A stretch of 64,000 nt of DNA from Staphylococcus equorum (GCF_029024965.1 NZ_CP118982.1:1550001-1614000); one strand, 5' to 3'; positions 49,422-59,820 are shown, counted from the stretch's first letter. Made by a program: numbers and translations. The notes: generated from the letters alone by a model not told the origin.

Positions 49422-50962
49422 TATTGAGTCACCACTGCTTTTTCACTCGCACGTAAAAATGTACCGTTTAATGAAAATTGCTTCGCTTCGTCAACTTGTA
49501 CATCAACAATTCTGCCTATCATTTCTTTAGGCGCTTTGAAGTTAACAAGTTTATTTTTAGAAGTATAACCCGCTAACACAGCATTATCCTTCTTACTGGA
49601 ACCTTCACACAATACTTGGATTACTTTGCCTTCATATTGCTTCATAGCTTGTTCTGAATAATAAGCCACTTTTTTATTTAATTGTTGTAATCTATCTTTC
49701 TTCACTTCTAAAGGCACATTATCTTTCATCTTCGCTGCTGGTGTACCATCTCTTTGTGAATAAATATAAGTATATGCATGTTCAAATTCAACTTCGTCAT
49801 ACAATGTTAAAGTTTCTTCAAATTGTGCTTCAGTTTCATTTGGATAACCTACGATAATATCTGTAGTCAATGCCACGTTAGGTATCTTCATTTTAATTCT
49901 ATTTACTAAATCTAAATAGCTTTCACGTGTATATTTACGTCCCATAATTTTTAATACTGCGTTGTTACCTGATTGAACTGGTAAATGTACGTGAGGTACA
50001 ATATTGCCCCCGTTCGCAATAACTTCAATCATACGATCCGTAAAGTCCCAAGGATGACTTGTAGTAAATCTCACTCTTGGTATATCAATTTGTGTAATAT
50101 CTTCTAATAAATCACCCAAACCATATTCTAAGCCCTCTATATCTTTACCATAAGCATTAACGTTTTGACCCAGCAACGTAATTTCTTGATAACCTTGGCG
50201 TGCTAAATCTCTCACTTCAGCAATGATATCTTCTGGACGTCTACTACGCTCTTTACCTCTTGTAAAAGGCACAATACAATATGTACAGAATTTATCACAG
50301 CCATACATAATATTTACCCAAGCTTTAATATTACCTTTTCTTACTTTAGGAAGGTTTTCAATAACGTCTCCTTCTTTTGACCATACTTCTACTACCATCG
50401 CTTTTGATAAATAAGCTTCTTCTAAAATTTCTGGTAAACGATGAATATTATGTGTTCCGAAAATAATATCAACGTTCTGGTATGATTTAAGAATTTTGTT
50501 AACAACTGATTCTTCTTGTGACATACAACCACATACACCGATAACTGTTTCTGGCTTTTCTCGTTTTAAGTGTTTTAAATTACCAATTTCACTAAACACT
50601 TTACTCTCTGCATTTTCACGTATTGCACATGTGTTAATTAAAATCACATCAGCATGATTAATATCTTCTGTAGCAGTATAACCTAAAGCGCCTAAAATAC
50701 CAGCCATGACTTCTGTATCATGCGCGTTCATTTGACAACCATATGTTTTAATTAAGAAGGTCTTCCCTTGACCCATATTGCGGAATTTTTCATCTATGTG
50801 GAAATCACGGTTATAGTTCACTTCTTCTTTACCACGTTTACGTGCTTCCTTTAAACTTGGTGGTTGATAGACATGCTCAAAATACTTGCTATAATCTTTA
50901 GTCTTCTTATCTCGTTCGGCTAAAATATCTATAGAAGTACTTTTTCTTTGCTCTTCATTCAC
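49421..50962 (-). CDS. miaB: tRNA methylthiotransferase MiaB
   Basis: Radical SAM enzyme adding a methylthio group at C2 of the i6A37 made by MiaA. 513 residues. N-terminal MTTase domain with [14 protein letters not shown] near 72, [10 protein letters not shown] and VCGCMSQEE (cluster cysteines), radical SAM motif [17 protein letters not shown] near 218, and a C-terminal TRAM domain (about 440-505). Overlaps ricA. The N-terminal 70-residue extension is typical of Bacillales. Confidence 0.96.
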   Translation of the reverse strand: MNEEQRKSTSIDILAERDKKTKDYSKYFEHVYQPPSLKEARKRGKEEVNYNRDFHIDEKFRNMGQGKTFLIKTYGCQMNAHDTEVMAGILGALGYTATEDINHADVILINTCAIRENAESKVFSEIGNLKHLKREKPETVIGVCGCMSQEESVVNKILKSYQNVDIIFGTHNIHRLPEILEEAYLSKAMVVEVWSKEGDVIENLPKVRKGNIKAWVNIMYGCDKFCTYCIVPFTRGKERSRRPEDIIAEVRDLARQGYQEITLLGQNVNAYGKDIEGLEYGLGDLLEDITQIDIPRVRFTTSHPWDFTDRMIEVIANGGNIVPHVHLPVQSGNNAVLKIMGRKYTRESYLDLVNRIKMKIPNVALTTDIIVGYPNETEAQFEETLTLYDEVEFEHAYTYIYSQRDGTPAAKMKDNVPLEVKKDRLQQLNKKVAYYSEQAMKQYEGKVIQVLCEGSSKKDNAVLAGYTSKNKLVNFKAPKEMIGRIVDVQVDEAKQFSLNGTFLRASEKAVVTQ

Positions 50963-51134
50963 TCTACAAAATCCTTTCTATATCATATAAACTATGAACA
51001 CATGTTTTAAAATATGTTTTATATTTTGGTATTTCAACCTAGTCGTTCAAAGTTCTATAACTTTATCCATAATCATTACTTCATTATATTAAATTTAGCC
51101 CCAAAGTGCAAAAGTCTTTCCCAATAAGCAAAAA

Positions 51135-51162
51135 CGATTCAACATCTTGATATGTTGAATCG
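51135..51162 (-). terminator. Terminator of thiamine-binding protein gene
   Basis: CGATTCAACAT/ATGTTGAATCG, 11-bp stem, loop 6, with A-run before and T-run after; it may work on both strands. Confidence 0.8.
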
Positions 51163-51184
51163 CTTTTCTTTATTATATATTTTT

Positions 51185-51481
51185 TTAAATTTCGTCATAT
51201 TTTCCAGTAAGTGTCTCGATTGTAATACCTTCAGGAACATGATAAAACTTAACCTGACTAATCGTACTCGGTATCTCCAATTCGACCATACGCTCATTTA
51301 ACTTTTGAATCAAGATCAAACATTCATTCATCTCACCTTGTACTGTCGTTTCTAGTGGTCCAACTCTATAAGCCAAACCAGAATCATCAATTATTTTTAT
51401 CGCTTCATCAACATAAGGTATAACATCTTCACCATTAGCAGTTTTCGGAATAATTTGGACACTCATTAACGTATCATGCAT
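51185..51481 (-). CDS. Thiamine-binding protein (MTH1187/YkoF family)
   Basis: 98-residue ferredoxin-like fold protein of the MTH1187/YkoF thiamine-binding family: MSVQIIPKTANGEDVIPYVD at the start, SGLAYRVGPLETTVQGEMNEC in the middle and VKFYHVPEGITIE at the end. In relatives a thiamine or its hydroxymethylpyrimidine part binds at the dimer interface. It stands alone between the flavoprotein and miaB, with thiW three genes away. Confidence 0.88.
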   Translation of the reverse strand: MHDTLMSVQIIPKTANGEDVIPYVDEAIKIIDDSGLAYRVGPLETTVQGEMNECLILIQKLNERMVELEIPSTISQVKFYHVPEGITIETLTGKYDEI

Positions 51482-51584
51482 ATCACTTCAGCCCCTTATC
51501 TGTTTTATTTATCTTTTAGTCTATCAAATAAGATGTTCAAGGCATAGATATAAAGCGTTAATCATTTATCTCATAAGATATATT

Positions 51585-52478
51585 TTAAAAATCTTCATTG
51601 ATTTGTGTCATCATTATCATTTTAGCAACCATACCGCCATTGGCCGCTGCATCTATAATTTGGCCAGCGAAATTATCTTTCGTTTCTCCTGCAATATAAA
51701 AATGCTTAATTGAAGTTTCACCAAATGCATTGACTTCAAATTTTTCATTTTCATCACGCTCTAAACTCAAATTTTTCAAGAAATCAAAATGAGTATCCCA
51801 TTGCATTTGGCTAAATCCACCTTCAACTTCAACTTTTTCATCATTTGCTAATGTAATATGAGTCAATTGACCATTTTCACCATTTAAATCAGCAATGAAA
51901 TCGGTATATATATCAATGTTTTTAGCTTTAAGCCATGCTTTATCTTCGGTTGTAACACTTTCACCATTTGTAAAAACGATAAGATCTTTTGAAAAGTTAC
52001 TTAATAATTTAACCATATGTGCCATCCTCTCAACTGTATAAATGATAGCCAATTTACGGTGACGCATTTCATAGCCATCACACCACGGACAATAAAATAT
52101 TGATTGTCCATAAAATTCATTGAAACTAGGTATGTCTGGTCCTCGTTCTCTTAAACCTGTTGCGAGTAACACTTGTCTTGCTGTAAATGATTGTCCTGGG
52201 GTAAAAACTTCAAATCCGTCATCGTTTTCCTTAATATCTAAAACACGTTCTGCTAAAAATGATACATCTTTGTATTTAGCAATATCTTGTTTTGCTTTTT
52301 GTTTGAATTCAGTTGGTGAAATACCATCTTGCGTTAAATAACCATGTGATTCTGATGTCACTCGATTTCGTGGTTTATCCTCATCAATAACCAATGTATG
52401 CATCATACCTCTTCCAAAATTCAATGCTGCGCTTAAGCCAGCAGGACCGCCACCAATAACTATGATTTCATAATCCAT
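51585..52478 (-). CDS. Thioredoxin reductase-like flavoprotein
   Basis: 297 residues, NAD(P)/FAD-dependent disulfide oxidoreductase. FAD motif IVIGGGPAGLSAALNFGRG near 7, redox-active pair FYCPWCDGYE near 128 (CxxC), and C-terminal AGETKDNFAGQIIDAAANGG. The NADPH segment (about 145-185) lacks the usual GxGxxA/G, reading LAIIYTVERMAHM, so it may use another electron donor, as some TrxB-like proteins do. Located 73 bases downstream of an Rrf2 regulator gene on the same strand. Confidence 0.86.
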   Translation of the reverse strand: MDYEIIVIGGGPAGLSAALNFGRGMMHTLVIDEDKPRNRVTSESHGYLTQDGISPTEFKQKAKQDIAKYKDVSFLAERVLDIKENDDGFEVFTPGQSFTARQVLLATGLRERGPDIPSFNEFYGQSIFYCPWCDGYEMRHRKLAIIYTVERMAHMVKLLSNFSKDLIVFTNGESVTTEDKAWLKAKNIDIYTDFIADLNGENGQLTHITLANDEKVEVEGGFSQMQWDTHFDFLKNLSLERDENEKFEVNAFGETSIKHFYIAGETKDNFAGQIIDAAANGGMVAKMIMMTQINEDF

Positions 52479-52550
52479 TTACTCCACTCCTTTACACCTT
52501 TTAAAGATTCTTAATATCTATAATTAATTGAATAATATAAGGACTTAGTA

Positions 52551-52934
52551 TTAAGCTAAGTCCTTTAATTTTTTTTGTTCTAAATTATTTATTAAACTAC
52601 GTTCCGCTTCATCCATGATTTGTTTAATAGAACAACCTTCACCATGGTTAAAACTATCTTCTAGTAAGCTTTGTTTGCCATCAATAGTTACAATAATTTC
52701 ATATATTGAAACCTCTTGCCATCCATTTTTTAATTGATAGCCGCCTTTAGCACCACTATTTGCTGAAATTATCCCAGCTTTTACAAGTCGTGTTAAAATT
52801 TTAGATAAATAAGTAGTAGAAACTTTCAATGCAGCTGCTAAGTCTTGTACTGGTATTCTTTTTGAATCACCGTTACTTTTTATCATAAATAATAAAGCGT
52901 GTAATGCATAATCTGTTGCCTTAGAACATTTCAT
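52551..52934 (-). CDS. Rrf2 family transcriptional regulator
   Basis: 127 residues: winged helix with CSKATDYALHALLFM at the start, IPVQDLAAALKVSTTYLSKI, then GAKGGYQLKNGW wing. One cysteine in the effector region (GEGCSIKQI) instead of the three of IscR, plus one at residue 3; a thiol sensor or cluster-free regulator is possible. It is followed by the TrxB-like flavoprotein, the likely target. ATG is preceded by AGGAAGTTG. Confidence 0.92.
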   Translation of the reverse strand: MKCSKATDYALHALLFMIKSNGDSKRIPVQDLAAALKVSTTYLSKILTRLVKAGIISANSGAKGGYQLKNGWQEVSIYEIIVTIDGKQSLLEDSFNHGEGCSIKQIMDEAERSLINNLEQKKLKDLA

Positions 52935-52957
52935 TTGTTTATCAACTTCCTATTATC

Positions 52958-52970
52958 GATATCATATATC
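52958..52970. promoter_or_regulatory. Dyad upstream of the Rrf2 regulator
   Basis: GATAT-CAT-ATATC, a perfect 5-bp inverted repeat 24 bases ahead of the Rrf2 start codon. A possible autoregulatory site; by position only. Confidence 0.4.
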
Positions 52971-53040
52971 TATAATATCTTATTATGTTTTGTTTTGCAA
53001 ATATTAATTATAATGTTGGTTAGAATGACATCATAAATGG

Positions 53041-53676
53041 TTAATTGGGCTCATGTTGATAATGGTTTACAGCGTCAACAATTGCTTGCGTAAAATTAGT
53101 CATTAATGGAGACCAATTATCTCGATTTTCCCTATCATAAAGATTATATCTTTTGTTAATAAAGAATTTTTTTCTTAGACGCGCAGTTATTTCTAGCTGA
53201 ACGCCAGCTTTGTGTTGACAACAATTAACAAAATTATCATCGTGAAGTCCAGAAATATGAGCTGGCGCATCTTTAACGATGATATTAATTTCAGATAAAT
53301 ATTGTTTAATATAATTTATCAGTGCTTGATCTCTTCCACCAATATATACTTCTGGTTTATCACCCATACAACCGTGAACAGAAATCGCATGTCTATTGTC
53401 ATTGATCATTTGTAAAAGTTTGGGCTCATCGAAATGTCTTGATGTCACATGTAGTTCGTGATTTTTATTGTGGCGTACCCCTTTAAAAGTATAAAAATCA
53501 TAGTTACCGCGTTCGCTTATAGATTGAGCAAGTTCAGTTGTTCCACGTTCAATCGCCCCACCATGGACTGCCGTAATAATCATTGGCTGAGCTGTTTGCC
53601 GCGTATGAATTTCCCAATCTTCACCTTCACTTGTATGTAACATAAGTTCAGTCATTGAATTAAATTGGTCTATCAT
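53041..53676 (-). CDS. Poly-gamma-glutamate hydrolase family protein
   Basis: 211 residues of the PghP-like zinc-peptidase family (DUF867) known from phage depolymerases and Bacillales. Zn-binding residues are visible in ITAVHGGAIERGT near 34 (His and Glu) and in HAISVHGCMG near 95, with VQLEITARLRK near 162 supplying the catalytic Glu. No signal peptide. Relatives cleave poly-gamma-glutamate; whether this one acts on a capsule polymer is not shown. Monocistronic between the Rrf2 gene and korB. Confidence 0.88.
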   Translation of the reverse strand: MIDQFNSMTELMLHTSEGEDWEIHTRQTAQPMIITAVHGGAIERGTTELAQSISERGNYDFYTFKGVRHNKNHELHVTSRHFDEPKLLQMINDNRHAISVHGCMGDKPEVYIGGRDQALINYIKQYLSEINIIVKDAPAHISGLHDDNFVNCCQHKAGVQLEITARLRKKFFINKRYNLYDRENRDNWSPLMTNFTQAIVDAVNHYQHEPN

Positions 53677-53758
53677 GGTATTCCCTCCAAAGTATAAAGC
53701 CCTATTTAGTTTCTATAATACTATAAATCAGAATATGTTATTCCTTCATTTACTAAAA

Positions 53759-53816
53759 AAGCTGATACTATACGGTGTTGAATGTGTCTCAATCCAACTC
53801 CGTATGTAATCAGCTT
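53759..53816 (-). terminator. Terminator of korAB
   Basis: AAGCTGAT/ATCAGCTT outer stem and ATACGG/CCGTAT inner stem, with a U-run on the minus strand. Confidence 0.8.
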
Positions 53817-53869
53817 ATATGCTATCATTTAATTATTTTTACTATATTAGTATTATCTATACTTCCAAT

Positions 53870-54736
53870 TTAAACAAATTGTTTTGTTAATTCATTGAAT
53901 TGCGTTTCATCAATATGAATATCTCTTTTAGCTAATGGCGTATCTTCCATTTCTTCAATTTGAGATTCATATGAAGGTGTTTCAGTATCTTGATAAACAA
54001 TGCCTTTAATTAGCGAATCATACTCTAAAACTTTTTGTGTTGCTTTACTTTTATCTGTAACATCAAAACCTTCTATATCTTCAATGCTTGTAAGGTTTTC
54101 TTTAAACCAATCATAAGTATTCACTTTATTATATGTGACACATGGTGAAAAGACGTTCACAAATGAAAAACCGTCGTGGTTAATAGCATCTTCAAGCATT
54201 TTTGTAAGTCCTTTTATATCACTTGAGAAACCTTGTGCTACAAATGTTGCCCCAGAAGATAACGCGAGCTCTAATGGTTTAACATTTTGCTCGATATTTC
54301 CTTTTGGTGTTGATTTTGTAACAAAACCTGGCGCTGATGAAGGTGATGTTTGACCTTTAGTCAGTCCATAAATTTGGTTATCCATTACAATATATGTCAT
54401 GTTCATATTTCTACGCAATGCATGAACGGTATGGCCCATACCTATTGCATAACCGTCACCATCTCCTCCGGAAGCAATAACAGTCAAGTCTTTGTTCGCC
54501 ATTTTCACGCCTTGTGCTAATGGTAATGAACGACCATGTATACCATGTACACCATAAGAATTCACATAGCCAGATAAACGACCTGAACAGCCGATACCAG
54601 TAATGATTGCTACTTCTTCAGGTTCCAAGCCAATATTGGCTGCTGCTTTTTGAATCGCTGCTTGGACTGAAAAATCTCCACAACCTGGGCACCAATTGGG
54701 CTTAACATTATTTCTAAAATCTTTAAACGTTGCCAT
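53870..54736 (-). CDS. korB: 2-oxoacid:ferredoxin oxidoreductase, beta subunit
   Basis: TPP-binding subunit of a 2-oxoglutarate-type ferredoxin oxidoreductase. 288 residues: NWCPGCGDF near 14 and GIGCSGR near 48 carry the cluster cysteines; the TPP motif is GDGDGYAIGMGHTVHALRRN near 95 with MDNQIYGLTKGQTSPSS near 118. Translation starts directly after korA (stop at 54737), so the two are coupled. Confidence 0.94.
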   Translation of the reverse strand: MATFKDFRNNVKPNWCPGCGDFSVQAAIQKAAANIGLEPEEVAIITGIGCSGRLSGYVNSYGVHGIHGRSLPLAQGVKMANKDLTVIASGGDGDGYAIGMGHTVHALRRNMNMTYIVMDNQIYGLTKGQTSPSSAPGFVTKSTPKGNIEQNVKPLELALSSGATFVAQGFSSDIKGLTKMLEDAINHDGFSFVNVFSPCVTYNKVNTYDWFKENLTSIEDIEGFDVTDKSKATQKVLEYDSLIKGIVYQDTETPSYESQIEEMEDTPLAKRDIHIDETQFNELTKQFV

Positions 54737-56497
54737 TTATACCAGCTCCTTTAAATCTTTGGCAATCTCAAGTCCTTTTGTTTCAATTTCATGTGGCAAG
54801 AATGGCGTACCATCGTATTTTGTTTGGTTCACTAATTTATCACCTAATGTAACATTCATTTTCAAGATGCTTGCAAGTTGTCCTTGGTAATTGTGTTCAA
54901 CTACGACAACTTTTGATGCTTTATCAATGGATTTTTGTAGTGTTTCTTTAGGAAAAGGATGCAATTGTCTAATTTGTAAATGATTTACTTTTAAGCCTTG
55001 CGCTTCTAGTCTATCTTTACCTTCTTGAATTGCGCCCTTAGTAGAAATGAAACCTAAATATAAGATGTCTGCTTCATCATGTTGTTCATCTGCCTCTACT
55101 GGGTCTTTAATCAGTAAATGCTCAGTTTTACGCATACGTTTATCCATTTGTTGTTGTCTATTATCAGCCGCTTCACTCGTCTTACCTTCTTCGTTATGCT
55201 CTACACCTGTTACATGGTGTATACCGCCTTTAACACCTGGAATCGGTCTAGGTGATACGCCACTTTCAGTCAATGCATAACGTTTGAAATACGCTTTGTC
55301 ATCTTCTTCTCGTTCTATATCAGATTGGATTGTTTCGCCACGGTTAATTTCTATTTTGTTATAATCTAATTTTTCAACAGTTTGTTTGCCTAATGACAAT
55401 TGTAAATCACTTAAAATAATCACTGGGCACTGATACATTTCTGCTAAATTAAATGCTTCAATTGTTAGATAAAATGCATCTGCTGCATCTGTAGGTGCAA
55501 CTACGATTTTAGGGATATCCCCATGTGTACCGTAAATCATCTGCATTAAATCAGATTGTTCTTGCTTGGTAGGCAATCCTGTAGAAGGCCCGCCACGTTG
55601 AGTATTAACCACTACAAATGGTGTTTCTGTCATACCCGATAGACCAATCGCTTCCATCATTAATGAAAGTCCAGGTCCAGCACTAGCTGTAAAAGCACGT
55701 ACGCCAGCATAATTTGATCCAATAGCCATGTTTGCCGCAGCAATTTCATCTTCAGTTTGTACAACTGTGCCGCCTACTTTTGGTAGATTATCAATCATAT
55801 ACTCCATAATTTCTGAAGCAGGCGTAATAGGATATGCCGCCATAAATCTTGATCCAGCTGATAAAGCGCCTAAGCCGATTGCATCATTACCAATCATATA
55901 TAGATGTGGTGTTCCATCTGTTTCTTCTAAAACAAAGTCACCTTCAACATCATTAAGTTGCTCCATCATTAAACGATAACCTTCATTTAATGCTTCTATA
56001 TTCATTTCGACAACTTTCTCGCCTTTTCTAGTAAACATATTAGTAATAAGCGTTTCAAAAGCTGAAATATCTAATTTCATTACTGCACATGTAGCACCAA
56101 TAGCAACCATGTTTTTCATTAAGGCAGTGCCTAATTCTTTTGCTGTTGCCGTAAATGGTAAAACTATAAGTTGCGCACGACAACCTTCAGGTTTTTCTGG
56201 TTTTGCCTTGCTGTCTGCAATAATAATACTATCTGTTCTCATTTCATGATGGTTAACTTCTATTGTTTCTTGATCAAAAGCGATTAATATATCTAAATCA
56301 TCACTTATCGCATGTACAGGTGATGTTGAAACTCTTATTTTATTATTCGTATGTCCGCCCATTATTCTACTTGAAAAATGACGATATCCATATAAATAGT
56401 ATCCTTTACGGTTCATCGCAGTAGCAAAGATTTCCCCCGTTGATTCAATACCTTCACCTTGCTGGCCGCCAACTTTCCATGATACTTGTGATTTCAT
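54737..56497 (-). CDS. korA: 2-oxoacid:ferredoxin oxidoreductase, alpha subunit
   Basis: 586 residues: a gamma domain at the N-terminus (WKVGGQQGEGIESTGEI, about 1-190) fused to the pyrimidine-binding alpha domain (ASEIMEYMID, then SAGPGLSLMMEAIGLSGM) and a C-terminal domain (about 470-580). Together with KorB it decarboxylates a 2-oxo acid to acyl-CoA with ferredoxin. Staphylococci have this fused arrangement. ATG preceded by AGGAGG-like GGAGGCAAG. Confidence 0.94.
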   Translation of the reverse strand: MKSQVSWKVGGQQGEGIESTGEIFATAMNRKGYYLYGYRHFSSRIMGGHTNNKIRVSTSPVHAISDDLDILIAFDQETIEVNHHEMRTDSIIIADSKAKPEKPEGCRAQLIVLPFTATAKELGTALMKNMVAIGATCAVMKLDISAFETLITNMFTRKGEKVVEMNIEALNEGYRLMMEQLNDVEGDFVLEETDGTPHLYMIGNDAIGLGALSAGSRFMAAYPITPASEIMEYMIDNLPKVGGTVVQTEDEIAAANMAIGSNYAGVRAFTASAGPGLSLMMEAIGLSGMTETPFVVVNTQRGGPSTGLPTKQEQSDLMQMIYGTHGDIPKIVVAPTDAADAFYLTIEAFNLAEMYQCPVIILSDLQLSLGKQTVEKLDYNKIEINRGETIQSDIEREEDDKAYFKRYALTESGVSPRPIPGVKGGIHHVTGVEHNEEGKTSEAADNRQQQMDKRMRKTEHLLIKDPVEADEQHDEADILYLGFISTKGAIQEGKDRLEAQGLKVNHLQIRQLHPFPKETLQKSIDKASKVVVVEHNYQGQLASILKMNVTLGDKLVNQTKYDGTPFLPHEIETKGLEIAKDLKELV

Positions 56498-56610
56498 ACC
56501 ATCTTGCCTCCTAATGGTTATAATAATTCATAATCAATCATATCAAAATAAACCACCCTATTACTATGTAAAGAGTGGTTTATTTTAAAATTCATACTAA
56601 CGGACGATAA

Positions 56611-57399
56611 TTAAAATGGATGATCATCGTTGATAAGTACGCGTTCAATATGCGTTGCTTTACCATCTTTATTAATATCTATTATAACACCAGACAAGAC
56701 ACTACGTCCTTCATCCGGCACTACATGTCTTTGTGGTAAGCTAGTAATAAAGCGTGTGATAACTTCTCCTCTATTGATTCCAAGTATACCATCGTAAAAT
56801 CCAGTCATACCTACATCTGTAATATAACCTGTACCACCTGGCAATATTCTTTCATCAGAAGTTTGAATATGTGTATGTGTACCTACTACAGCACTCACTC
56901 TATTATCTAAATACCAACCCATTGCATTTTTTTCAGAAGTTGTTTCCGCATGAAAATCTACAAATATATAATCTGTCTCTTTTTGTGCTTCAGCAATTAA
57001 TTCATCTGCTTTTTTGAATGGATCATCTATGTCTTGCATAAATGCACGACCTTGTAGGTTGATAATCGCCAATTTAAGATCGTTGATTTGAATAATGCGC
57101 ATACCTACACCTGGCGCTTCATCTGGAAAATTTGCTGGTCGAACCATACGCTTAGCACTTTCTATAAAATCATAAATTTGACGTTGTCCGTATGTATGGT
57201 TCCCCATAGTCATGAAATCTACGCCTTCTCTTAATAATTCTTTATATATCTTTTCAGTTAATCCTTTACCATGTGCGGCATTTTCCGCATTTACGATTGT
57301 AACTGTAGGACGATGCGTTTGTTTAAGCTTAGGCAAGTACGTGTTAATTGCTTCTCTACCTACTTTACCTACGATATCTCCAATAAATAATATTCTCAT
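56611..57399 (-). CDS. ymdB: YmdB family metallophosphoesterase
   Basis: 262-residue calcineurin-like phosphoesterase (TIGR00282 family), in B. subtilis a phosphodiesterase affecting sporulation and biofilm decisions. Motifs: LFIGDIVGKVGRE near 4, VNAENAAHGKG near 37, MGNHTYGQ near 65, DFHAETTSEK near 148 and GTHTHIQTSDE near 175. It lies near rny, as in Bacillales. Own start with AGAGGATG. Confidence 0.93.
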   Translation of the reverse strand: MRILFIGDIVGKVGREAINTYLPKLKQTHRPTVTIVNAENAAHGKGLTEKIYKELLREGVDFMTMGNHTYGQRQIYDFIESAKRMVRPANFPDEAPGVGMRIIQINDLKLAIINLQGRAFMQDIDDPFKKADELIAEAQKETDYIFVDFHAETTSEKNAMGWYLDNRVSAVVGTHTHIQTSDERILPGGTGYITDVGMTGFYDGILGINRGEVITRFITSLPQRHVVPDEGRSVLSGVIIDINKDGKATHIERVLINDDHPF

Positions 57400-57563
57400 T
57401 TACTTGTTCATCCTCTCTTAATGCTAGTTTAATGTAAATGATTTACATTGAAAAGGCTCTTTAGTAAATATTCCTTTAATTTTTAAGTTTTATATTTTGT
57501 AATGGGGGTATAACTCATTATAGTAATTATTTTAATCCACAATATAGGAGTTGGAAGTAATAC

Positions 57564-57782
57564 ATGTCAATTAATATCGATCCACAACATTTTGCTGATC
57601 TAGTTGTTACAGCAAACCCATCAAAAAGTGAAGATGCAGAAGATATAGCAAAAGATAGTCTAGAGCTATATATCAATGCTTACCGTTTAGCAGAAAGATA
57701 TGCAAATATCGCTACAAATTGCTATGACACAGCTGAAATTATCAAAGAAGTTAAAGTTGCAGATTTGGAATTAAACAAATAA
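57564..57782 (+). CDS. Hypothetical protein, 72 residues
   Basis: A small acidic soluble helical protein, conserved at this position (between ymdB and rny) in staphylococci as far as I recall, but not assigned to a family. MSINIDPQHFADLVVTANPS, then helix with DSLELYINAYRLAERYANIA and CYDTAEIIKEVKVADLE. ATG has a GGAAG six bases upstream and an AGGAG further up. Own plus-strand terminator. Confidence 0.8.
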   Translation: MSINIDPQHFADLVVTANPSKSEDAEDIAKDSLELYINAYRLAERYANIATNCYDTAEIIKEVKVADLELNK

Positions 57783-57831
57783 ACATATAAATTGCTTAGT
57801 ATAATGAGGTTTACTTCAATATATCGATAAG

Positions 57832-57866
57832 GAGTCTTTTAACTTTATAGTTAAAGGCTCTTTTTT
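57832..57866 (+). terminator. Terminator of 72-residue gene
   Basis: GAGTCTTTTAACT/AGTTAAAGGCTC, a stem with one bulge and wobble, followed by TTTTTT. Confidence 0.85.
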
Positions 57867-57941
57867 GTTATTTGAGACTTTGAAGTTCTTTTACTATTTA
57901 AATAACATCATAAAACAGTAAATGATACGAATCATCAAAAA

Positions 57942-57974
57942 ACTGCCAACAAGTCCTATGACTTTGTTGGCAGT
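57942..57974 (-). terminator. Terminator of rny
   Basis: ACTGCCAACAAGTC/GACTTTGTTGGCAGT hairpin with an A-run before it. Related in sequence to the hairpins at 32285-32358. Confidence 0.85.
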
Positions 57975-58002
57975 CTCTAGTTAGACATTTAATGACTAAC
58001 AT

Positions 58003-59562
58003 TTATTTTGCATATTCAATTGCTCTAGTCTCACGAACAACTGTCACTTTTATATGACCAGGATATTGAAGTTCGTCTTCAATTTGGCTTTTTATATCTC
58101 TTGCTAAGCGATGTGATTTTAAGTCGTCGATAGTATCTGGTGATACAATAACTCGAATTTCTCTACCTGCTTGAATTGCAAACGCTTTTTCGACACCATC
58201 ATAATTTTCAGATAGTGTTTCTAATCTTTCCAATCTTCTAATATAATTTTCTAAAGTCTCTTTACGAGCACCTGGTCTCGCAGCTGATAATGCATCTGCT
58301 GCTGCTACCAATATAGAAATAATTGAAGTTGGTTCAACATCACCATGGTGGGAATGAATTGCGTTAATTACTGTTTCATTTTCAGCATATTTTTTTGCTA
58401 ATTCTACACCTATTTCAACATGGCTACCTTCAACTTCATGATCGATTGCTTTACCAACATCATGAAGTAGACCAGCACGTTTAGCTAATGTAACATCTTC
58501 ACCTAATTCAGCCGCTAACATACCACTTAAGTGTGCAACTTCGATAGAATGTTTCAATACATTTTGTCCATAGCTTGTACGATATTGTAAACGACCTAAG
58601 ATTTTAACTAAATCTGGATGCATATTATGCACATTTATTTCAAATGTAGCTTGTTCCCCTGCATCTCGAATAATATCGTCTACTTCTTTACGAGCTTTGT
58701 CTACCATATCTTCTATTCGTCCAGGATGGATGCGTCCATCTGAAACAAGATTTACTAATGCAGTTCTTGCAATTTCACGTCTGATTGGGTCAAAACCAGA
58801 GAGGATAACCGCTTCTGGCGTATCATCTATAATTAAGTCAATACCCGTTAATGTTTCTAACGTACGGATATTTCTTCCTTCTCTACCAATGATTCGACCT
58901 TTCATTTCGTCGTTTGGTAAATTAACAACTGATACTGTAGATTCAGAAGTATGTTCTGCTGCTAATCTTTGAACAGTAGTTGCTAACAATTCTTTTGCAT
59001 TTTTATCGACTGCTTCTTTTGCTTCTTTCTCTTTTTCCTTAACAAGTATTGCAATATCTTGTGACAATTCATCTTCAACTCTTTGAAGTTGCTCTTGTGC
59101 TGCTTCTTCTTGAGAGAGACCAGAGATGCGTTCTAATTCTTGTTCATGCTTATTTATTAATGTTTGAACACTACTCTCTTTTGCATCTACTTGTTGTTGT
59201 CGTTCTTCAAGTTTAGACTCTTTTTGCTCTAAAATCTCATCTTTTTTATCTAATAAATCAGATTTTCGCTCTAAGTTTTCTTCTTTTTGCAGAAGTCGAG
59301 CTTCTTGCTTTTGAAGATCACCACGTCTTTCACGCAGTTCGTTTTCACTTTGTTCTTTTAAGATTTGGTTTTCTTCTTTAGCTTCTAGGAGCTTTTCCTT
59401 CTTAGTATTCTCTGCTTCTTTATTACCTTGTTCAATAATATCTTCTGCAGTTTGTCTTGCTTGTAATTGCTTTTGATGCAATAGATTACGGGCTACAATG
59501 TACCCTACAACAACTCCGAGAATAATACCTAGCAAAATGAGTAGGAGGTCTAATAAACTCAC
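58003..59562 (-). CDS. rny: Ribonuclease Y
   Basis: Membrane-bound endoribonuclease that starts mRNA decay and acts with other mRNA-processing enzymes. 519 residues: N-terminal membrane anchor ([19 protein letters not shown], residues 5-24), long coiled coil to about 190 ([18 protein letters not shown]), KH domain near 212-270 ([15 protein letters not shown]), and HD domain near 335-430 with [12 protein letters not shown]. Start is GTG after GGGGGTG. Known as cvfA in S. aureus. RicA, its potential partner, is encoded elsewhere in the window. Confidence 0.97.
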   Translation of the reverse strand: MSLLDLLLILLGIILGVVVGYIVARNLLHQKQLQARQTAEDIIEQGNKEAENTKKEKLLEAKEENQILKEQSENELRERRGDLQKQEARLLQKEENLERKSDLLDKKDEILEQKESKLEERQQQVDAKESSVQTLINKHEQELERISGLSQEEAAQEQLQRVEDELSQDIAILVKEKEKEAKEAVDKNAKELLATTVQRLAAEHTSESTVSVVNLPNDEMKGRIIGREGRNIRTLETLTGIDLIIDDTPEAVILSGFDPIRREIARTALVNLVSDGRIHPGRIEDMVDKARKEVDDIIRDAGEQATFEINVHNMHPDLVKILGRLQYRTSYGQNVLKHSIEVAHLSGMLAAELGEDVTLAKRAGLLHDVGKAIDHEVEGSHVEIGVELAKKYAENETVINAIHSHHGDVEPTSIISILVAAADALSAARPGARKETLENYIRRLERLETLSENYDGVEKAFAIQAGREIRVIVSPDTIDDLKSHRLARDIKSQIEDELQYPGHIKVTVVRETRAIEYAK

Positions 59563-59615
59563 ACAAACACCCCCTTTTTATCTAGGATTTTGCTCTGTAT
59601 ATCAATTTCAATATG

Positions 59616-59679
59616 ATTATATCAAGTTATATAAGAATCATACAATGTAATTGTACGGTTTTAAACTAAGAAGTGTCAA
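59616..59679 (-). promoter_or_regulatory. Two tandem promoters of rny
   Basis: P1: TTGTAT (complement of 59640-59645), 18 bases, TATAAT (complement of 59616-59621). P2, upstream: TTGACA (complement of 59674-59679), 18 bases, TACAAT (complement of 59650-59655). Confidence 0.6.
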
Positions 59680-59820
59680 GGTTTCTGACACATTAATTCA
59701 ATATTTGAGTCTCCTCTTTTACACTATTTCCACTATAATTATTGTTGTCACTTATATTATAAAGCTCATATAGCAAAATATTTGTTATATTATATTTTAA
59801 AATTCTTATATTGATGTAAA

